Shown here piece after piece: positions 34,440-43,627 of a stretch of 64,000 nt of DNA (its first letter is position 1; every line of letters starts with the position of its first letter). The stretch comes from ZC4RG17 sp036259475 (lineage in GTDB: Bacteria; Actinomycetota; Acidimicrobiia; Spongiisociales; ZC4RG35), in assembly GCA_036259475.1 (NCBI GenBank), contig DATABS010000094.1:1-64000 (forward strand). Reading direction: 5' to 3'. Below the pieces are notes generated by a model. It was not told where the DNA came from. It was given only the letters and a program-made list of their open reading frames with translations, and did not search any database. A program made the position numbers and the translations under genes.

Positions 34440-34580
34440 GGGTTCGATGGAGCCGCAGCCATGTCTGGTATCCCGGCTCGCCGTCCCATTGAGACGGCCT
34501 ACGGTTGCGGGTCAGCGCCGGATTTCGACCGGCTTCCCCAGACAGGGCCCGATTCGGTTGTCACCCGGACCCTACCACCC
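34440..34580 (-). ncRNA. Cobalamin (B12) riboswitch
   Basis: Read on the minus strand this stretch carries the conserved B12 aptamer core: GGGGAAGCCGGTCGAAATCC, then GGCGCTGACCCGCAACCGT, then GAGCCGGGATACCAGAC. Helices are visible: GTCTGG (34538-34543) with CCAGAC (34463-34468); the GCCGG/CCGGC hairpin (34517-34533); and a variable hairpin GGCCGTC...GACGGC. It lies between pgpA (ends 34597) and the toroid gene (starts 34313). The 125 bases between aptamer and start include the GC-rich stretch GGGCGGGGCCCGGGACGAAA, a likely expression platform. It should switch the whole five-gene operon off when B12 is plentiful. Confidence 0.93.
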
Positions 34581-34596
34581 CCGCGTCCCGGACGAC

Positions 34597-35049
34597 TCAG
34601 ATGAGCGCCTGGACGATCCACCCCGCAGCCAGGCCGTAGACGCCGGCCACCAGGTCGTCGGCGGTGACCCCCAGGCTCCCGGTCAGATGCTCGGCGGGAG
34701 CGACCCCGGGGAAGGCCCGCTTGAAGATGTCGGCGGCCCGAAACACGGCCCAGGCGACGAGGGCTGCCGGGAGGGCCAGACCGAGCGTGGCGAGGAAGGT
34801 CCCCGCCGCTTCGTCGATGACGACCCAGCCGGGGTCGCCTTCGATGCTGGCGAAGGGACGCACCGAGATGATCGAAGCCGCTGTCAGGGCAACCAGAGCC
34901 AGTGCCTGCGCCCAGGCACCGAAGGCTCCCAGCCATACGGCAAAGGGCAAGGCGAATAGCGAGCCCACCGTTCCCGAACCGATGTCGGCCCCACGAATCT
35001 GTCGGAGGATGAGGCCGGTCCCGAAGAACGAAGCGACGACACGTGACAC
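34597..35049 (-). CDS. pgpA: Phosphatidylglycerophosphatase A family protein
   Basis: 150 aa from GTG 35049. Removes phosphate from phosphatidylglycerophosphate to give phosphatidylglycerol, at the membrane. The acidic motif DEAAGTFLAT and the late GVTADDLVAGVYGL match PgpA, and about four membrane segments are present. The start is not supported by a clear ribosome site and lies 44 bases from the divergent S9 peptidase start. Its stop is directly followed by the B12 riboswitch, so read-through into the B12 operon is possible. Confidence 0.83.
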   Translation of the reverse strand: MSRVVASFFGTGLILRQIRGADIGSGTVGSLFALPFAVWLGAFGAWAQALALVALTAASIISVRPFASIEGDPGWVVIDEAAGTFLATLGLALPAALVAWAVFRAADIFKRAFPGVAPAEHLTGSLGVTADDLVAGVYGLAAGWIVQALI

Positions 35050-35093
35050 TGCGGGGGAAGGGTAGGGTCTCCCCGGCCCCGCTCAGGAGAATC

Positions 35094-36974
35094 ATGGACC
35101 AGCGCCTTCACGGCATGAGCTATCCCTCCACGCCGGCCGTTTCGCCCGACGGCTCCCGGGTCGCCTTCGTCGTGACGGCGATCGACAGCGAGGCGGACCG
35201 CTATCGCAACGGGATATGGCTGACGGATGGCCGGGATACGGCCCGATTCACGGCCGGGGAAGGCGACACCTCCCCCGCGTGGTCACCGGATGGGTCGCGT
35301 CTTGCCTTCATGCGCAAGGAAGACGACCGGGCGCAACTGGCCGTCATTCATGTCGACGGGGGGGAAGCGAGCATCCTCACCGACTTTCCTCTCGGTGCGT
35401 TCGGTGAGCCGTCCTGGTCGCCCGACGGCAGCACGATCGCGGTGGTGGGCGGAGTGTGGCGCCCGGCGTGGGCCGACCTCGATGAAGACGCCCGGCAGGC
35501 CAAGCCACGACGCATCACCCGACGGGTCTATCGAGCGGACGGTCGAGGCTGGGTCCACGACCGGAGCCTGCTCATCCACCTGGTCGATCCGACCGGACGA
35601 TCCGGTGTGCGCCGGCTGACAGACGGAGAGGAAGACGAGACAGGACCGGCCTGGTCGCCCGACGGCTCGCGTATCGCCTACTTGTCCGACACGTCCGATC
35701 GCCCCGGCTACCAGCCGGGAACCGACATCCTGGTGGTGCCGGCCGACGGCGGTGAAGGCAAGCCGGTGGTGCCCCGCGGCATGTGGTACACCCTTGCCTA
35801 CCGACCGGACGGCATGCTCCATGCGATCGGGTATCCCGGCGACGACTTCCCGGACCATTCTCTCCTGTGGCGATTGCAGCCGGCTCCGGAGTGTGTCAAT
35901 CCCCAATCCGACCGCTCCCTGTTCTCCCTCACCGGAGGGAGCCGTCTGCGATTCGACGGTCAAAGGGCCGTCACCGAGTTGGTGGACTCGGGAGCAGTCC
36001 GGCTGGTCGCCGTCGCACCAGGCGGCGAAATGACAGACGTCCTGGGCGAACGCTCCGTGGTGACGGGATTCGATGTCGCCGCCGGCACCGTGGCGGCCAC
36101 GGTCTCCACCTTCGACACTCCCGCCGAGCTGGTGATCCACCGGGAGAGTGGAACTCAATCGCACGGCGACTTCGGCGGTCGACGGCGTGACGTCGCCGAA
36201 CCGCACCACATCGTGGTGGAGGGACCGGGAGCCCAGCTGGACCTGTGGGTGTATCTGCCGGCTGGTGACGCCCGGGTTCCCCTGCTGCTCAACATCCACG
36301 GGGGTCCCGCCGCCCAGTACGGATGGGGATTCTTCGACGAGTTCCAGGTCTACGCCGAGGCGGGGTACGGCGTGGTGGCCACCAACCCGCGTGGTTCCGG
36401 GGGCAAAGACCGCGAGTTCCTTCGCGCCGTGCGGGGCGAGGGCTGGGGAACCGTCGACGTCGAGGACATCGACGCCGCGGTGGCCGTTGCCCTCGAGCGG
36501 TTTCCTCGCCTCGACGCCGACCGCATGGGGGTGATGGGAGGCTCGTACGGCGGGTTCCTCACCGCCTGGCTCGTCGGGCACCAAACCAGATGGCGGGCGG
36601 CGGTCGTCGAGCGGGCGCTCCTCTCGTGGCCGAGCTTCGCAGGCACATCCGACATCGGCGGCTGGTTCGCCGGGAGCTACCTCGGCGGCCCGGAATTGGC
36701 CTGGGAGCGAAGTCCCTTGCGAGTGGCAGAAAAGGTGAAGACACCGACGCTGATCATCCACTCCGAAGACGACTTCCGCTGCCCCATCGAGCAGGCGGAG
36801 CAGTATTTCGACGCCTTGCTCCGAGCCGGGGTGGAGACCGAGTTCGTGCGGTTTCCCGGCGAGGGTCACGAGCTGTCGCGCAGCGGCAAGCCGCGCCATC
36901 GCGAGGAGCGTTTCGAGATCATCCTCGAGTGGCTGGGCCGCTGGCTCGGGGATGGCAGCGGTTCGCCGTCGTGA
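35094..36974 (+). CDS. S9-family (acylaminoacyl-peptidase-like) serine peptidase
   Basis: 626 aa from ATG 35094, with CAGGAGA upstream. The N-terminal ~370 residues form a beta-propeller of WD40/TolB-like blades ('SPDGSRVAF', 'AWSPDGSRLAF', 'SWSPDGSTIAV'). The C-terminal ~250 residues are an alpha/beta hydrolase with nucleophile Ser in GGSYGGFLTAW, Asp in HSEDDFRCP and His in GEGHELS. It cleaves short peptides inside the cell. No signal peptide is seen. Confidence 0.93.
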   Translation: MDQRLHGMSYPSTPAVSPDGSRVAFVVTAIDSEADRYRNGIWLTDGRDTARFTAGEGDTSPAWSPDGSRLAFMRKEDDRAQLAVIHVDGGEASILTDFPLGAFGEPSWSPDGSTIAVVGGVWRPAWADLDEDARQAKPRRITRRVYRADGRGWVHDRSLLIHLVDPTGRSGVRRLTDGEEDETGPAWSPDGSRIAYLSDTSDRPGYQPGTDILVVPADGGEGKPVVPRGMWYTLAYRPDGMLHAIGYPGDDFPDHSLLWRLQPAPECVNPQSDRSLFSLTGGSRLRFDGQRAVTELVDSGAVRLVAVAPGGEMTDVLGERSVVTGFDVAAGTVAATVSTFDTPAELVIHRESGTQSHGDFGGRRRDVAEPHHIVVEGPGAQLDLWVYLPAGDARVPLLLNIHGGPAAQYGWGFFDEFQVYAEAGYGVVATNPRGSGGKDREFLRAVRGEGWGTVDVEDIDAAVAVALERFPRLDADRMGVMGGSYGGFLTAWLVGHQTRWRAAVVERALLSWPSFAGTSDIGGWFAGSYLGGPELAWERSPLRVAEKVKTPTLIIHSEDDFRCPIEQAEQYFDALLRAGVETEFVRFPGEGHELSRSGKPRHREERFEIILEWLGRWLGDGSGSPS

Positions 36975-37083
36975 TGAGCCACCGGGCCGACCGGCACGGG
37001 AAAGCCTCGGACGGGCAGCGGCCTCGGGCACTCGGTTCGATCCCCCCGACCTGCCGCACCCTCGACCATGCCACAATGAGGCG

Positions 37084-37998
37084 ATGGACAAAGCCACCAC
37101 CATTTGGATGGACGGTGAGATGGTTCCGTGGGACGACGCCCAGGTCCACTTTCTCACCCATGCGCTCCATTACGGCACCGCCGTGTTCGAGGGCATTCGG
37201 GCATACCAGACTCCCGACGGCACTGCCATCTTCCGTCTTCGCGAGCACATCGAACGGCTCCGCCGTTCCGCCCAGGCCTACGCCATCCCCTGGAACCACG
37301 ACGTAGAAGAGCTGATGGAGGCGTGCCGTCAGGTGATGCGAGCGAATCGCCTGGAAACCGGCTACATCCGGCCGCTCGTCTATTACGGCGTCGGTGCCAT
37401 TGGCCTCAACCCAGCCGCGGCCGAAGTCAAGACCGGCATCGCGGCGTGGGAGTGGGGCGCCTACCTCGGAGAAGAGGGAATCCAGAACGGAATCCGGGTG
37501 CGTATCTCGTCGTGGCGGCGGATAAGCGGCCAGAGCTTCGTCCCCATCGCCAAGGGAAGCGGGCAATACCTGAACAGTGTCCTCGCCAAGCAGGAGGCGG
37601 TGGCTACGGGCTACGACGAAGCGCTGATGCTCAATGTCGACGGCAATGTGGCGGAGGGGTCGGGGGAGAACCTGTTCCTGATCCGTGACGGAATCGTGTA
37701 CACGCCGCCCGTCTCGACCGGAATACTCGATGGCATAACCCGCGCCTCGGTCATCGCCCTGCTGGAGGCGGAGGGAGTCGACGTTCGGGAGGCGGGGCTG
37801 ACACGGGGGGATCTCTATGCGGCGGACGAGCTGTTCCTGACAGGTACCGCCGCCGAAGTCACTCCGATTCGGGAGGTCGACGACCGGCCCATTGGAACCG
37901 GCAAGCCGGGTCCGCTCACCCGCCAGGCTCAATCGCTGTACGCCGACGCCGTCACCGGCAAGGTCGAGGCACGGAGCGGCTGGCTCGACTTCATCTGA
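37084..37998 (+). CDS. ilvE: Branched-chain amino-acid aminotransferase
   Basis: 304 aa from ATG 37084. A PLP fold-type IV enzyme for the last step of Val/Leu/Ile synthesis and the first step of their breakdown. Motifs: HALHYGTAVFEGIRAY near the N-terminus; the PLP Lys in PIAKGSGQYLNSVLAKQEA; EGSGENLFLI; and STGILDGITRASVI for the phosphate. Length matches IlvE. It is followed by a small gene 9 bases downstream. Confidence 0.95.
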   Translation: MDKATTIWMDGEMVPWDDAQVHFLTHALHYGTAVFEGIRAYQTPDGTAIFRLREHIERLRRSAQAYAIPWNHDVEELMEACRQVMRANRLETGYIRPLVYYGVGAIGLNPAAAEVKTGIAAWEWGAYLGEEGIQNGIRVRISSWRRISGQSFVPIAKGSGQYLNSVLAKQEAVATGYDEALMLNVDGNVAEGSGENLFLIRDGIVYTPPVSTGILDGITRASVIALLEAEGVDVREAGLTRGDLYAADELFLTGTAAEVTPIREVDDRPIGTGKPGPLTRQAQSLYADAVTGKVEARSGWLDFI

Positions 37999-38007
37999 GG
38001 AAACGAC

Positions 38008-38481
38008 ATGGCTCAGCAACCCAACGTCGAGCTCTCCCCGGCCGATCTGCCGGCGCCGGTTCTGGAGCCGGCACCGGCCCGACGCCAGAAGATACCCCGG
38101 CCCGGCGTCATCACCACCCCGGCCGAGAAACCTTCCGGGCCGGGATTCGGCAATCCCGGACCCGACACCGGGTGGGCGCTGCGAGTGATCGCCGAATCGG
38201 AGCTACCCGCCGAAGCCACACCCCGGGTGCGTCGGCTTCTGGCCGCCCTCATGGGGGCCCGGGCGGCTCACTACGGCCGGGCGCCGACCTACGGTGACCT
38301 CCGGGTCGCCCTCGACCTCGTGGGGCTGGGTGACAACCGCTCCGATGAGGACGATGCCCGCCGGCGGCGCTGGCTCGAGGCCATGTCGCATGAGAGGACC
38401 CCGGGTGGTCGGGCGGTGGCCGAAGCGGGGCCCGATCTCTATGCCGGTCCCCGTCGTATCGAGTCCCCGTCGTCGCAGTAG
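38008..38481 (+). CDS. Hypothetical protein
   Basis: 157 aa. The N-terminal ~55 residues are Pro/Ala-rich and probably unstructured. The rest is helical (PRVRRLLAALMGARAAHYGR; GDLRVALDLVGLGD). No signal peptide, membrane segment or known motif is seen. GAGGAAACGAC precedes the ATG, and it overlaps the next gene at the stop/start, so it is translated with the ilvE-thioesterase operon. Function unknown. Confidence 0.7.
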   Translation: MAQQPNVELSPADLPAPVLEPAPARRQKIPRPGVITTPAEKPSGPGFGNPGPDTGWALRVIAESELPAEATPRVRRLLAALMGARAAHYGRAPTYGDLRVALDLVGLGDNRSDEDDARRRRWLEAMSHERTPGGRAVAEAGPDLYAGPRRIESPSSQ

Positions 38482-39005
38482 TGGCTTTCAAGTACCTGAC
38501 CGGCACGGTCGTACCCATAGAGGACCGGGCTTGGGCCGAGATGATGCCACTCGAGCATCTTCCCACCTGTTTCGGCTGCGGCTCGGAGAATCCCGACCGG
38601 CTGGGACTCAAGCCCACGGTCGAAGGCGACAAGATCGTCGCCGAGCTGGAATTCGAGCCGCGGTTCGAGGGCGGTCCCGGTCTCGTCCACGGCGGGGCGA
38701 CGGCGGCGTTCTTCGACGACCTCATCGGGTTCGTGGCGATGGCCCACCAGAAACCAGCCGTGACGGGAAACCTCCATGTCGACTACCTCAAGCCGATCCC
38801 GCTCGGCGTGAGCGTGAGGGGCGAGGCCTGGCTGACCGGTGTCCAGGACCGAAAGCTCTACACCGAGGCCGTCGGCTACCTGCCTGACGGGACCCGATGT
38901 GTCGAGGTGCGCGGCCTGTTCATCCAGGTGGATATCGATCATTTCCAGCAGATCGCCGGCCCCGAGGCTCTGAGCCCGTATCAGTCCGACGAGTACTACC
39001 CGTGA
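38481..39005 (+). CDS. PaaI-type hotdog thioesterase-like protein
   Basis: 174 aa from GTG 38481. Contains an N-terminal CFGCGSENPDRLGLK motif, typical of a hotdog subgroup, then the hotdog signature GGPGLVHGGATAAFFDDLIG and HVDYLKPIPLGVSVRGEAWL. Expected to hydrolyse an acyl-CoA thioester; substrate unknown. Confidence 0.85.
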   Translation: MAFKYLTGTVVPIEDRAWAEMMPLEHLPTCFGCGSENPDRLGLKPTVEGDKIVAELEFEPRFEGGPGLVHGGATAAFFDDLIGFVAMAHQKPAVTGNLHVDYLKPIPLGVSVRGEAWLTGVQDRKLYTEAVGYLPDGTRCVEVRGLFIQVDIDHFQQIAGPEALSPYQSDEYYP

Positions 39006-39039
39006 TCCCTCCGGAGAAGGACTCGACGCGGGAAGATCG

Positions 39040-40263
39040 GTGCGAGAGTCGGGGATGATCGGCACCACGCCGTTCCATCCACGAACCGAAGCCGCCAATC
39101 GGACCGGGCTGTGGGGCCACTGGGCCGGTTACCTGGCGGCCGAGAAGTACCAGCTTTCGGAGAAGGCCGAGTACTTCCTGATCCGCAACTCCGCCGGTCT
39201 CTTCGACACGTCACCCCTGTACAAGTACCGCGTCACCGGCGCCGAGGCGGAGCGGTTCCTGGCCGGTGTGCTCACCCGCGACATCCGCCACTGCCACCCT
39301 GGCCACGCCCAGTACACCGTTTGGTGCGACGACGACGGCCATGTGATCGAGGACGGGATCGTCATGCGTCTCGCCGACGACGAGTTCTTCCTGACGTCGG
39401 CCCGTCCCAACCTGGCCTACTTCCGGGGATTGGTCGGACGGCTAGAAGTCGAGGTAACCGACGTCACCGCCGATCAGGCCGCCCTGGCGGTGCAGGGTCC
39501 GCGCTCCCGTCGCCTGCTGACCAAGCTGGGGGACGGAACCGCCGAGCTGGATTACTTCGGGGTCGCCAAGTCCGAGGCGGCCGGTATCTCGGTGACTGAG
39601 TCACGTACCGGGTTCACCGGCGACCTGGGATACGAGATCTGGGCGCCCGCGGACGAAGCTCTCGCCTTGTGGGACGCCGTCACGGAGGCCGCCGAAGGGG
39701 AAGGAGCGGGCCCGGTCGGACAACAGGCGTTGCTGATGGCCCGGATCGAGGCCGGACTGGTCCTAATCGACGTGGACTACCGGTCAGCCAGGTTTGCCTG
39801 GACCCACAACGAGCGATCCACCCCCTCCGAACTGGGACTGGATTGGATGTTGAGGGATCTGGGCGACGATCGGCCATTCGTGGGACGGCGGGCTCTCCAG
39901 CTCGAAGCGGACCGGAACACCACCCGCAGGCGACTGGCCGGACTGATCGTTGACTGGGAGGACTGGGATGCCCGCCATGTCGAAGCCGGGCTGATTCCCG
40001 CCAAGGACCACCGCCCCGTCCACCAGGAGATGATGGTCTACTCCGGGGGCGATCCGGTCGGGTGGGCCTCCAGCTTCATGTACTCGCCGATCCTCCAACG
40101 CCACATTGCGTTGGCGCGAGTCCGCCCGGACCTGGCGGTTCCGGGTAACCGGGTCGGTCTCGAGGTGACGATCGACCACGCGTATCACACCGTTGGGGCC
40201 GTCGTCACCCGACTTCCGTTCTACGCTCCGGCGCACCGGACGGGCCGAGGTGATGTGCCATGA
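39040..40263 (+). CDS. GcvT-family (aminomethyltransferase/demethylase-like) protein
   Basis: 407 aa from GTG 39040 (GGGAAG upstream); ATG 39055 is also possible. Has the GcvT folate-binding fold: NSAGLFDTSPLYKYRVTGAE, AQYTVWCDDDGHVIEDGIVM, ESRTGFTGDLGYEIWAPADE and a C-terminal barrel (VGWASSFMYSPILQRHIALA). Not a normal glycine-cleavage T protein: no gcvH or gcvP is nearby and it is co-translated with an FAD oxidoreductase (4-base overlap). Relatives include THF-dependent demethylases (DmdA, LigM) and dimethylglycine-type enzymes. Methyl transfer from an N- or O-methyl compound to THF is inferred. Confidence 0.82.
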   Translation: MRESGMIGTTPFHPRTEAANRTGLWGHWAGYLAAEKYQLSEKAEYFLIRNSAGLFDTSPLYKYRVTGAEAERFLAGVLTRDIRHCHPGHAQYTVWCDDDGHVIEDGIVMRLADDEFFLTSARPNLAYFRGLVGRLEVEVTDVTADQAALAVQGPRSRRLLTKLGDGTAELDYFGVAKSEAAGISVTESRTGFTGDLGYEIWAPADEALALWDAVTEAAEGEGAGPVGQQALLMARIEAGLVLIDVDYRSARFAWTHNERSTPSELGLDWMLRDLGDDRPFVGRRALQLEADRNTTRRRLAGLIVDWEDWDARHVEAGLIPAKDHRPVHQEMMVYSGGDPVGWASSFMYSPILQRHIALARVRPDLAVPGNRVGLEVTIDHAYHTVGAVVTRLPFYAPAHRTGRGDVP

Positions 40264-41855
40264 CCGACACCAATCGATACGACGCCATCGTGGTGGGGGG
40301 CGGCCACAACGGCCTGATCAACGGCGCCTACCTCGCCCGGGCCGGATTGCGCACACTGATTCTCGAGCGGCGGCATCTCGTCGGCGGGGCGGCGATCACC
40401 GAGGAGTTGTATCCCGGGTTCCACTTCACGACCTTCTCCTATGCCCTCAGCCTCCTCCGCCCCCAGATCATCCATGAGCTCGAGCTCACCAAGCACGGCT
40501 TCATGCCACTCCTCATGCCGACCAGTTTCGCTCCGTCCGAGACCGGCGACTACCTGCTGCTGGGCCAGGACGAGGGACACAACATGCGGGAGATCGCCCG
40601 TCACTCGCCAGCCGACGTCGACGCCTACAAGCAGTACAAGCACGACCTGGCCGCGGTGTGCCGGGCAGTTAAGCCGTTGCTCGACGAAATTCCCCCCGAT
40701 CCGTTCTCCGACGACCCCGGGGAACGAGTGAGGATGGCGGAGTTGGCCGGCCGCTTTCGCACCCTCGACAAGCGGACCTTTCACAATGCGGTGCGACTCC
40801 TCACCGGCAGCGCCGCCGACTTCCTCGATCACTACTTCGAGAGTGACCTCATCAAGGGATACCTGGCCAGCTCCGGCACAATCGGCAGCAAAGTCGGTCC
40901 CCGTTCTCAGGGCTCCGGCCTGGTCCTGCTCTATCACGTCATCGGTGAGCACGACGGTTCGTTCGGGTCCTGGGCGTTCCACAAGGGCGGAAATGGCGGC
41001 TTCGCCGAAGTGCTGGCCCGGGCGGCTCGGGCCTACGGGGCTGAGATCCGGCTAGAGTCTCCTGTCTCGACGGTGGTCACCGAGCAGGGTCGGGCGACCG
41101 GGGTCGCCCTGACCGACGGCACGGAGTTCGCCGCCGATCTCGTCGTGTCCGCTCTCGATCCCCGCCGGACCCTCCTCGAGTTGGTGGATCCGCGGCTACT
41201 ACCCGCCGATCTCGTGGAAGACATCCACCGCCTTCGTTTCGAAGGCGTCTCCTCGAAGGTCAACTTCGCACTGGCCGGCCTGCCGTCGTTTCCTGCGCTG
41301 GGACAGGGCGGCGATCACCTGCGCGGTTTCACCAACATCGGGCCATCGATGGATTACCTCGAGCGGGCCTTCGATGAGGGCAAGTACGGCTGGTACTCGT
41401 CACGACCCTACATAGACGCCGCTGTCCAGTCGACCATCGATCCCGACATGGCGCCGCCCGGCAAGCATGTGATGTCATGTTTCGTCCAGTACACGCCCTA
41501 TCACCTGAGAGAAAGCGACTGGGACACCGAGAGCGACAACCTGGGCGACCTCGTGGAGGCGACCCTGGAGCGCTTCTTCCCCGGCTTCGGCGATCTGGTG
41601 CTGCACCGGGAAGTGGTGACGCCGCTCGACATCGAACGCGTGGTGGGTCTCACCGAAGGCAACATCTTCGCCGGGGAGTTGCTTGCTCCGCAGATGTTCT
41701 TCTTCCGGCCGGCTCCGGGATGGAGCCAGTACAGGACGCCGATCGACGGCTACTACCAATGCGGCTCGGGCACCCATCCGGGCGGCTGCGTCATGGGGGC
41801 CCCCGGACGGCTCGCCGCACGCCAGATCCTCGACGACAGGGCGCGGAGCGCCTAA
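40260..41855 (+). CDS. FAD-dependent oxidoreductase (PYROXD2/phytoene-desaturase-like)
   Basis: 531 aa. The FAD motif is AIVVGGGHNGLINGAYLARA, followed by LERRHLVGGAAITEE. The substrate part has GSFGSWAFHKGGNGGFAEVL, and the C-terminal FAD motif region is GYYQCGSGTHPGGCVMGAPG. These are features of the CrtI/PYROXD2 group. Its real substrate is unknown; the GcvT-like neighbour suggests oxidation of a methylated compound with one-carbon transfer to folate (inference). Confidence 0.85.
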   Translation: MTDTNRYDAIVVGGGHNGLINGAYLARAGLRTLILERRHLVGGAAITEELYPGFHFTTFSYALSLLRPQIIHELELTKHGFMPLLMPTSFAPSETGDYLLLGQDEGHNMREIARHSPADVDAYKQYKHDLAAVCRAVKPLLDEIPPDPFSDDPGERVRMAELAGRFRTLDKRTFHNAVRLLTGSAADFLDHYFESDLIKGYLASSGTIGSKVGPRSQGSGLVLLYHVIGEHDGSFGSWAFHKGGNGGFAEVLARAARAYGAEIRLESPVSTVVTEQGRATGVALTDGTEFAADLVVSALDPRRTLLELVDPRLLPADLVEDIHRLRFEGVSSKVNFALAGLPSFPALGQGGDHLRGFTNIGPSMDYLERAFDEGKYGWYSSRPYIDAAVQSTIDPDMAPPGKHVMSCFVQYTPYHLRESDWDTESDNLGDLVEATLERFFPGFGDLVLHREVVTPLDIERVVGLTEGNIFAGELLAPQMFFFRPAPGWSQYRTPIDGYYQCGSGTHPGGCVMGAPGRLAARQILDDRARSA

Positions 41856-41858
41856 GCC

Positions 41859-43547
41859 CTACCAGTACTTCTCGGTGTGGACGTTGCCGACGTGGCCGTG
41901 CCGGTCGAGGTCGAAGCCCCTCTCGTGGAGTAGCTGGCAGGCGCCGGTCGGCTCGGGGAAAGTCGGGACGTCGTCGTTCCAGTGGGGGATGCCGATCATG
42001 GCGGGGTTGCCGCATAGGAAGACGTGCGATGTCTCCGGGTCGAGAGCCACGCCGAACTCCTCGCGCATCAGGTCACGGGTGATCACGTCCTGGACGTACA
42101 ACTTCTCCACGTCCGGTTCGCGAGTGACGATCGGGAGATAGTGATAGTTGGTGAAGCGGCTCGCCAGCTCTCGGTGGACGTCGAGGTATGCGAGGTCGGC
42201 CCGATAGCGGACACAGACGACCGAAACAATGGGCCCGTGGTGGCCTCGGCGCAGGAGGTCGGTGACCATGGCGTTGTGGGGAGCCTCGCCGGTGCCCGTG
42301 GCGAAGAAAACGGCCGTGGCGTCGGGCCGCCGGAGTGGAGCCAGCGTGTAGCGGCCGACGATCCTGGGACCCACGTAGATCCGATCACCCGGATTGGTCA
42401 GCGCCAGGCGGGGGGTGAGGCCCGGCACATGGTCTCCGCTGGCCGGGACGAGGACGACATAGAACTCGAGGGTTCCGGCCCGGGTCGGGTCGAACAGGTA
42501 GCCGTCTTCGTCGAAAACCGGGCTCGATATCGAATACGAGCGACGGACTAGATTCTCCCATTTCCGCTCGAGATCAGGATCGCGGGCCCCATCGGCCCTC
42601 GGTTCCCAATAGCCCAGCCCGAGAGAGGCGTACTGACCGGGATGAAAAGAGACGTCTCCCTGGTCCGGTTGGACCCGCACCACCCACAGATCCGAGTGGG
42701 TACGTTCGAAATGGGTGATGGTGGCGTTGTAGTGGCGACGCCGCAGCTCGGCGACCTTCTCGTCGGCGCCGACATGGGGGACAGGTGGCACGCCGTCGGC
42801 GGTCAGATGAGAGAAAGCATCCGATCGAATGCGATCCCAGGCACGGCCGGGCGCCAGGTCGGCGTCACCCACTTGCCACACCGGTCCCTGGACGGCGTCC
42901 CCACCGGCAGGCTCTGAGTCGTCGACGAGGACGACGTCGTCGAACACCAGGTCGGGCGTCCCCACGTCGTCGAAAGCCACGAGCGGCTCACCTTCGATGT
43001 CGGTGATCGTGGTCGGTCGGGAGTGCCACAGGATGGTGAGGCGTCGCTCGGCCTCCCGGAGGAGCAGCGCGCTACGGGTCAATCGGGATAGGTCGGAAGG
43101 GCTGCGGTTGCCGCGGGCGAGAACCACGCCGGCTCCGGCTTGGGACAGCTCGAGAGCGACCTCCGCCGCCTTCTCCGAACCTCCGGCGACCAGGATCTGA
43201 CGACCCCAGGTCTTGGTCGGGGGCTCGCGGTGCACCCGGCTCTGGAGAGAGCGGGGGACGCTGATCGCCGGCCCCTCGAGGGGTGAGCCACCCTCCACGA
43301 GGGCGACGGCTCCCGCCGCGGTCACTGTCCCGTCGACCTCCACCGTGACCCCATCATCCGACGGAGTCATCTCTCCGATCGGACCTCGCCATACCATCAG
43401 ATCGGGATGCGAGTCGGGTGGAACGGTGACAGGACCAGGTCGCGTCTCGACGAGCGCCACCGACTCGAGGCCGGCGTCGCGGGCTTCCATCGCCAGCGAG
43501 ATCGCGGCCCGGGAACTTCCCACTACCACCAGATCGACGCGTTCCAT
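41859..43547 (-). CDS. Two-domain flavoprotein: degenerate NAD(P)/FAD domain fused to ferredoxin-NADP reductase
   Basis: 562 aa. Residues ~1-250 resemble a pyridine-nucleotide-disulfide reductase (LVVVGSSRAAISLAMEARDA, VAGGSEKAAEVALELSQAGA) in which the first glycine motif is weakened to GSSRAA. Residues ~265-562 are an FNR (Fpr-type) module: FHPGQYASLGLG, FAD motif RRSYSISS, NADPH motif ATGTGEAPHNAM, LCGNPAMIG and the terminal HTEKYW seen in Fpr proteins. Expected to move electrons between NADPH and a ferredoxin; the role of the first half is unknown. It is convergent with the PYROXD2-like gene. Confidence 0.85.
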   Translation of the reverse strand: MERVDLVVVGSSRAAISLAMEARDAGLESVALVETRPGPVTVPPDSHPDLMVWRGPIGEMTPSDDGVTVEVDGTVTAAGAVALVEGGSPLEGPAISVPRSLQSRVHREPPTKTWGRQILVAGGSEKAAEVALELSQAGAGVVLARGNRSPSDLSRLTRSALLLREAERRLTILWHSRPTTITDIEGEPLVAFDDVGTPDLVFDDVVLVDDSEPAGGDAVQGPVWQVGDADLAPGRAWDRIRSDAFSHLTADGVPPVPHVGADEKVAELRRRHYNATITHFERTHSDLWVVRVQPDQGDVSFHPGQYASLGLGYWEPRADGARDPDLERKWENLVRRSYSISSPVFDEDGYLFDPTRAGTLEFYVVLVPASGDHVPGLTPRLALTNPGDRIYVGPRIVGRYTLAPLRRPDATAVFFATGTGEAPHNAMVTDLLRRGHHGPIVSVVCVRYRADLAYLDVHRELASRFTNYHYLPIVTREPDVEKLYVQDVITRDLMREEFGVALDPETSHVFLCGNPAMIGIPHWNDDVPTFPEPTGACQLLHERGFDLDRHGHVGNVHTEKYW

Positions 43548-43627
43548 CTCCGGAGATTCTGGCAGGGGCGGGGTAGCCGGGCGGCAACGCGCTCGCTAAG
43601 TTCCGAGCCGCATCTACAGGAGGACCA

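Noticed and set aside
34356..34620. Small genes in the plus-strand frames of the B12 leader
   Set aside because: The conserved riboswitch core and helices on the minus strand explain this sequence; the short frames have no ribosome sites.
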